Assembly (NCBI GenBank): GCA_028818385.1
Contig: JAPPNY010000018.1
Location: 1-31,709, forward strand
Length of the DNA stretch: 31,709 bases
Direction: 5' to 3'
Source: Spirochaetaceae bacterium
GTDB lineage: Bacteria > Spirochaetota > Spirochaetia > SZUA-6 > Bin103
Shown here: piece after piece, positions 28,924 through 31,709 of the stretch
How the letters are laid out: every line of letters begins with the position of its first letter
Numbering within the stretch: position 1 is the first letter of the stretch
Notes under the pieces: model-generated
Seen by the model: only the letters and a program-made list of their open reading frames with translations
What the model was told of the DNA's origin: nothing
The model's database searches: none
Made by a program: the position numbers and the translations under genes

Positions 28924-30332
28924 CGCTCTGCTTCCTTGTTCTCCTCCGCAAGGTGGGCCTGCAGGCGCTGCGCCTGCTTGCGGCTGCCGATGTGGAGCTT
29001 TTCGTAAGCCTCCTCCGAGGACGCGAACGGCGCATCGCCGGTGCCGTGCCAGCCGAGCTGGGTGAACATCGGGTTGCGCCGGCCGGTCTGCGCCTCGCGC
29101 CGCTCGACGTGGGCGGCCATCCGCTCCTCCAGCAGGGCGACCACGTCGGGCTCCCGCTCGGCCAGGTTGTCCAGCTCCCCCGGGTCGCGCGCCAGGTTGT
29201 ACAGCTCCATCTCCGGCTTGAAGTGGAAGTCGGGCTCCAGGGCGTGGATGAGCTTCCACTCCGGCGTGCGCCAGCCGTGCTTGCGCATCCAGGTCGCCTC
29301 GGTCAGGTAGAGCTCGCTCTCCGGGACGAACGGCTCGCCCCGCGCCAGGGGCACCAGGCTGCGGCCGTCGAACTCCAGCCCCGGATCGACGCCCAGCAGC
29401 TCCAGCATCGTCGGCGTCATGTCCTTGGTCTGCACCCAGGGGTCGATCCGCGCGCCGGCGGGGATCTGTCCGGGAGCGCGGATGATCAGGGGCACCACCA
29501 GGTTCTGGTCGTACAGGCCGTGGTGGTCGTACCAGCACTCGTGCTCGTCCAGGGTCTCGCCATGATCGGCGGTGAGGACCACCACCGTGTCCTCGGCCAG
29601 GCCGAGCTCGTCGAGGACGGTGAACAGCCGGCCGATCGCCGCGTCCATGTAGGCCACCGCGCCGTCGTAGAGGCTGTTCACGAACGCGGCGTCGGTGACC
29701 TTGCCCGGAAACCAGGAGCTGAAGTAGTCGGCGAACGGCGCGAACGCGTACAGGCCGTCCAGCGAGTGGTTGGACGGATCGAGCTCGTCTCCCTCGTAGA
29801 AGAGGCGGTCGAACGGCGCCGGCGGCAGGTAGGGGCTGTGCGGGTCCATGTGGCGCAGGAACAGGAAGAACGGATCGTCGCTGCCGGCCACCGTGCGCAG
29901 ATACGGGATGGTGACCTCGTTGAGAGCGTGCGCCTTGGGCATGCTGCCGGGCTCGTCCCCCCAGCCGTCGTACTGCAGGTAGGTCTGGAACCCTCGCGAG
30001 GCCGGATTGCCGGGGAATCCCACGCAGCAGGTCGAGTAGCCGGCCTGCTCCAGGATCGTTGGCAGCATCGGCGCTGCCACGTCGCCCTTGTGGCGCAGCC
30101 CGACCACGCCGGTGCCGAAGCAGTCGCGGCCGGTGAGCATCGACGAGTAGGCCGGCGTGGTCGGCACGCTCGGACTGAACGGATGTCGGAACATGGTCGC
30201 CTGCTCGGCAAAGCGGGCGATGTGTGGGGTGGTCAGGCGCTGGTAGCCGTACAGGCTCATGCGGTCGCGCCGCAGGCTGTCGATCGCGATCAGCAGCAGG
30301 TTGGGTCGCCCTGGGTTGGAGTGGGCTGCCAT
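28920..30332 (-). CDS. Sulfatase-like hydrolase (alkaline phosphatase superfamily)
   Basis: This 470-residue protein has N-L-L-L-I-A-I-D-S-L-R-R-D with Asp18, L-T-A-D-H-G-E-T-L-D-E-H and Y-N-L-A-R-D-P-G-E-L-D-N-L-A, the usual sulfatase layout. The active-site motif, normally C/S-x-P-x-R, reads S-V-P-T-T (Ser55-Thr59) followed by P-A-Y-S-S-M-L-T-G-R. It has a Ser that could become formylglycine but lacks the Arg. It may be a sulfatase variant or a phosphodiester or phosphonate ester hydrolase using Ser or Thr. No signal peptide is visible, so it is probably cytoplasmic. ATG 30332 overlaps the stop of the isomerase gene (TGATG), and its own stop overlaps the dehydrogenase start. Confidence 0.9.
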   Translation of the reverse strand: MAAHSNPGRPNLLLIAIDSLRRDRMSLYGYQRLTTPHIARFAEQATMFRHPFSPSVPTTPAYSSMLTGRDCFGTGVVGLRHKGDVAAPMLPTILEQAGYSTCCVGFPGNPASRGFQTYLQYDGWGDEPGSMPKAHALNEVTIPYLRTVAGSDDPFFLFLRHMDPHSPYLPPAPFDRLFYEGDELDPSNHSLDGLYAFAPFADYFSSWFPGKVTDAAFVNSLYDGAVAYMDAAIGRLFTVLDELGLAEDTVVVLTADHGETLDEHECWYDHHGLYDQNLVVPLIIRAPGQIPAGARIDPWVQTKDMTPTMLELLGVDPGLEFDGRSLVPLARGEPFVPESELYLTEATWMRKHGWRTPEWKLIHALEPDFHFKPEMELYNLARDPGELDNLAEREPDVVALLEERMAAHVERREAQTGRRNPMFTQLGWHGTGDAPFASSEEAYEKLHIGSRKQAQRLQAHLAEENKEAER

Positions 30333-31135
30333 CAGCGTGCCCCCATGGCCTTGAGGCAGGCGTTGAGGTAGCCGGCGCTCTCCGCGGCGATGACGGCGCT
30401 GGCGGCCGGATCGTCCCAGGTCTGTGCGCCGATCACCTCCAGGCTCAGCGCGCCGTCGTAGCCGGCCTCCGCGAGCACGCCGCAGTAACCGGCCAGGTCG
30501 ATCTGCCCGCGGCCGCACGCCTGCTGGGAGGGTGGTCCGGGCGAGGGCTCCCGCGACGGGCAGTCGCGGATGTGCACGTGCCGCACGCGGCCGACCACGG
30601 CGCGGAGCGCCTCGACCACGTCCTCCCCCGCGCGGTGGATGTGGCTGGGGTCCATGTTGACGCCGAACCCGGGCGAGTCGATCGCCTCCATGACGGCCAG
30701 CGTGGTCGGCGTGTCGTGCACGGCGCTGCCCACGTGCGCCTTCAGGCAGAGGGTGACCCCGTGGGCGTGCGCCTCGTCGGACAGCGCCGCGATCCGCTCC
30801 ACGGCGGACTTGAGCGCGTCCTCGTCCCCGGTCTTGCCGCCGGAGCCGATGCACACCGCCGGGATGCCGATTTCGGCGGCGGCCTCGAAGGCCAGGCGCA
30901 GGCGCTCCTCGTCGAGGGCGGACTCCTCCATCGCCAGCGGCTGCAGGCCGTGATCGTCCAGGATGGTGCGCAACTCGACCGCCTGCGCGCGCCAGTTCGC
31001 CAGTTCCAGGTGCTCGCACATGCCGTCCAGGGCCGCGACCTCGACCCCGTCGTAGCCGGCCGCCGACAGCACCCGCGCCGCGGTCGCGAAGCCGGACCGG
31101 CCGAAGAGAACGGTGTTCGCTGATAGCTTGATCAT
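30332..31135 (-). CDS. Sugar phosphate isomerase/epimerase (xylose isomerase-like TIM barrel)
   Basis: This 267-residue protein of the AP-endonuclease-2/IolE-like TIM-barrel family begins I-K-L-S-A-N-T-V-L-F. It has G-Y-D-G-V-E-V-A, A-M-E-E-S, N-M-D-P-S-H-I-H-R-A-G-E-D, V-H-I-R-D and L-S-L-E-V-I-G, which together offer the Glu, Asp and His metal ligands of the family. It likely isomerises or epimerises a sugar or sugar-like ketone. I use ATG 31135; a double ATG five codons upstream (31150) has AGGTGAC before it and may be the real start. It is first in the operon with the sulfatase, dehydrogenase and dipeptidase homologue, and divergent from the RNA ligase. Confidence 0.87.
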   Translation of the reverse strand: MIKLSANTVLFGRSGFATAARVLSAAGYDGVEVAALDGMCEHLELANWRAQAVELRTILDDHGLQPLAMEESALDEERLRLAFEAAAEIGIPAVCIGSGGKTGDEDALKSAVERIAALSDEAHAHGVTLCLKAHVGSAVHDTPTTLAVMEAIDSPGFGVNMDPSHIHRAGEDVVEALRAVVGRVRHVHIRDCPSREPSPGPPSQQACGRGQIDLAGYCGVLAEAGYDGALSLEVIGAQTWDDPAASAVIAAESAGYLNACLKAMGAR

Positions 31136-31197
31136 GGTTGGCCGCATCATGTCACCTGCGACCGCCCGCGCGCCACCGCGCCGCTTGCCGGCACGAG

Positions 31198-31226
31198 TTG
31201 ACTGTCGCTTCGCGCTTCCGTATGTT
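31198..31226 (+). promoter_or_regulatory. Sigma70-like promoter of the RNA ligase gene
   Basis: TTGACT (31198-31203, 5 of 6 consensus), a 17-base spacer and TATGTT (31221-31226, 4 of 6) form the clearest promoter in the window. Transcription would start near 31233, seven bases before the ATG, leaving no room for a Shine-Dalgarno site. Confidence 0.75.
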
Positions 31227-31239
31227 CGTCTGCTCCGCC

Positions 31240-31709
31240 ATGTCGTTCGAATCACGGGTCTACTCGCTACGCATCGAACCCCACCCCAACGCCGACCGCC
31301 TGGAGCTGGCGGCGATCGGCGGCTTCCGCTGCGTCGTGGGCAAGGACAGCTACGCCGACGGCGACCTGGCCGCCTACATCCCCGAGGGAGCGATCTGCCC
31401 GGAGTGGCTGATCACGGAGCTGGGGCTGGAAGGCAAGCTGGCCGGCAGCAAGAAGAACCGCGTCAAGGCGGTGCAGCTCCGCGGCTCGCTGTCGCAGGGC
31501 CTGGTCTACCCGGTCCGCGACGGGATGATCCGCGGCCAGCCGGTAGCCGCGGGGGATGACGTCACCGAGCTGCTGGAGCTGGTCAAGTACGAGCCGCCGA
31601 TCCCGATCTCCATGCAGGGCGAAGTGCGGGCGGTCCCCGGCGCGACCCTCAAGTACGACATCGAGGACTTCAAGAAGTACCCGGAGGAGTTCCGCGAGGG
31701 CGAGCCGGT
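31240..31709 (+). CDS. RNA ligase, DraRnl/Rnl5-like, N-terminal part
   Basis: The window holds the first 156 residues; the gene runs off the edge. M-S-F-E-S-R-V-Y-S-L-R-I-E-P-H-P-N-A-D-R-L-E-L-A and G-D-L-A-A-Y-I-P-E form the N-terminal OB-type domain. V-K-A-V-Q-L-R-G-S-L-S-Q-G-L-V-Y-P and L-K-Y-D-I-E-D-F-K-K-Y-P-E-E-F-R-E-G-E lead up to the ligase domain. This order, OB domain first, is that of the Deinococcus radiodurans RNA ligase family, which seals 3'-OH/5'-phosphate RNA nicks on RNA or DNA templates. The catalytic Lys would lie just past the edge. ATG 31240 is preferred over ATG 31222, since the latter falls inside the -10 box. Confidence 0.85.
   Translation, partial: MSFESRVYSLRIEPHPNADRLELAAIGGFRCVVGKDSYADGDLAAYIPEGAICPEWLITELGLEGKLAGSKKNRVKAVQLRGSLSQGLVYPVRDGMIRGQPVAAGDDVTELLELVKYEPPIPISMQGEVRAVPGATLKYDIEDFKKYPEEFREGEP

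Noticed and set aside
28953..30371. 472-codon plus frame antisense to the sulfatase-like gene
   Set aside because: Shadow of a gene with clear motifs on the other strand.

Overview
This is a dense, very GC-rich bacterial stretch. Hand-counted lines reach 83% GC inside ppc and fall to 47-60% in the toxin/nuclease islets. Genes are packed with 1-4 base overlaps, and there is no RNA gene, CRISPR array or transposase. The mix of genes suggests an uncultured heterotrophic bacterium: a complete putrescine importer, several sugar-acid and sulfatase-type enzymes, anaplerotic PEP carboxylase, a Zur/Znu zinc system and several toxin-antitoxin modules. My leading guess is a marine or host-associated Spirochaetota-like metagenome genome, but this is an impression from gene style and has low confidence.

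Layout. (1) 1-4502, minus strand: SDR, amidohydrolase (preceded by a possible 12-codon leader ORF), MoxR AAA+ ATPase, DUF58 protein and a lipoprotein cut by the window edge; the last three form a MoxR/DUF58 (Bat-like) cell-envelope operon. (2) 4574-8417, plus strand: an acetyltransferase resembling eukaryotic-type GNA1, a D-galactonate-dehydratase-like enolase, an aminotransferase and a Gfo/Idh/MocA oxidoreductase. (3) 8483-9642: an islet of lower GC with an Xre antitoxin-like gene and an EEP-family nuclease, each carrying one apparent frameshift. (4) 9682-13694, minus strand: vapB-vapC followed by znuA-znuC-znuB-zur, with a 20-bp perfect palindrome between the -35 and -10 elements of znuA. 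(5) 13810-14913: a PIN toxin and a small partner gene flanked by 53-bp perfect direct repeats that duplicate the 3' end of ppc. (6) 14854-17598: ppc. (7) 17668-26721: a polyamine locus with an M20 carbamoylase-like amidase, a putrescine-type aminotransferase, potFGHI, agmatine deiminase and a LuxR-type regulator. (8) 26771-31135, minus strand: a four-gene operon of TIM-barrel isomerase, sulfatase-like hydrolase, zinc-less MDR dehydrogenase and M19-type dipeptidase homologue. (9) 31240-end: the N-terminal part of an Rnl5-type RNA ligase with a strong sigma70-like promoter.

The best candidates for something new are the following. Three matching TCCCC-N2-RGGGA operators sit 34-35 bp upstream of the -10-like hexamers of the three polyamine transcription units. 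The ppc 3'-end duplication around a toxin gene looks like the footprint of a small site-specific element. The Xre plus EEP-nuclease pair sits where a toxin-antitoxin pair would be expected. An M20 amidase may replace AguB in agmatine breakdown. Several genes also appear to be transcribed with very short or no 5' leaders (znuA, RNA ligase, GNA1-like, perhaps ppc). One gene, the edge lipoprotein, seems to start at CTG inside a CTGA overlap.
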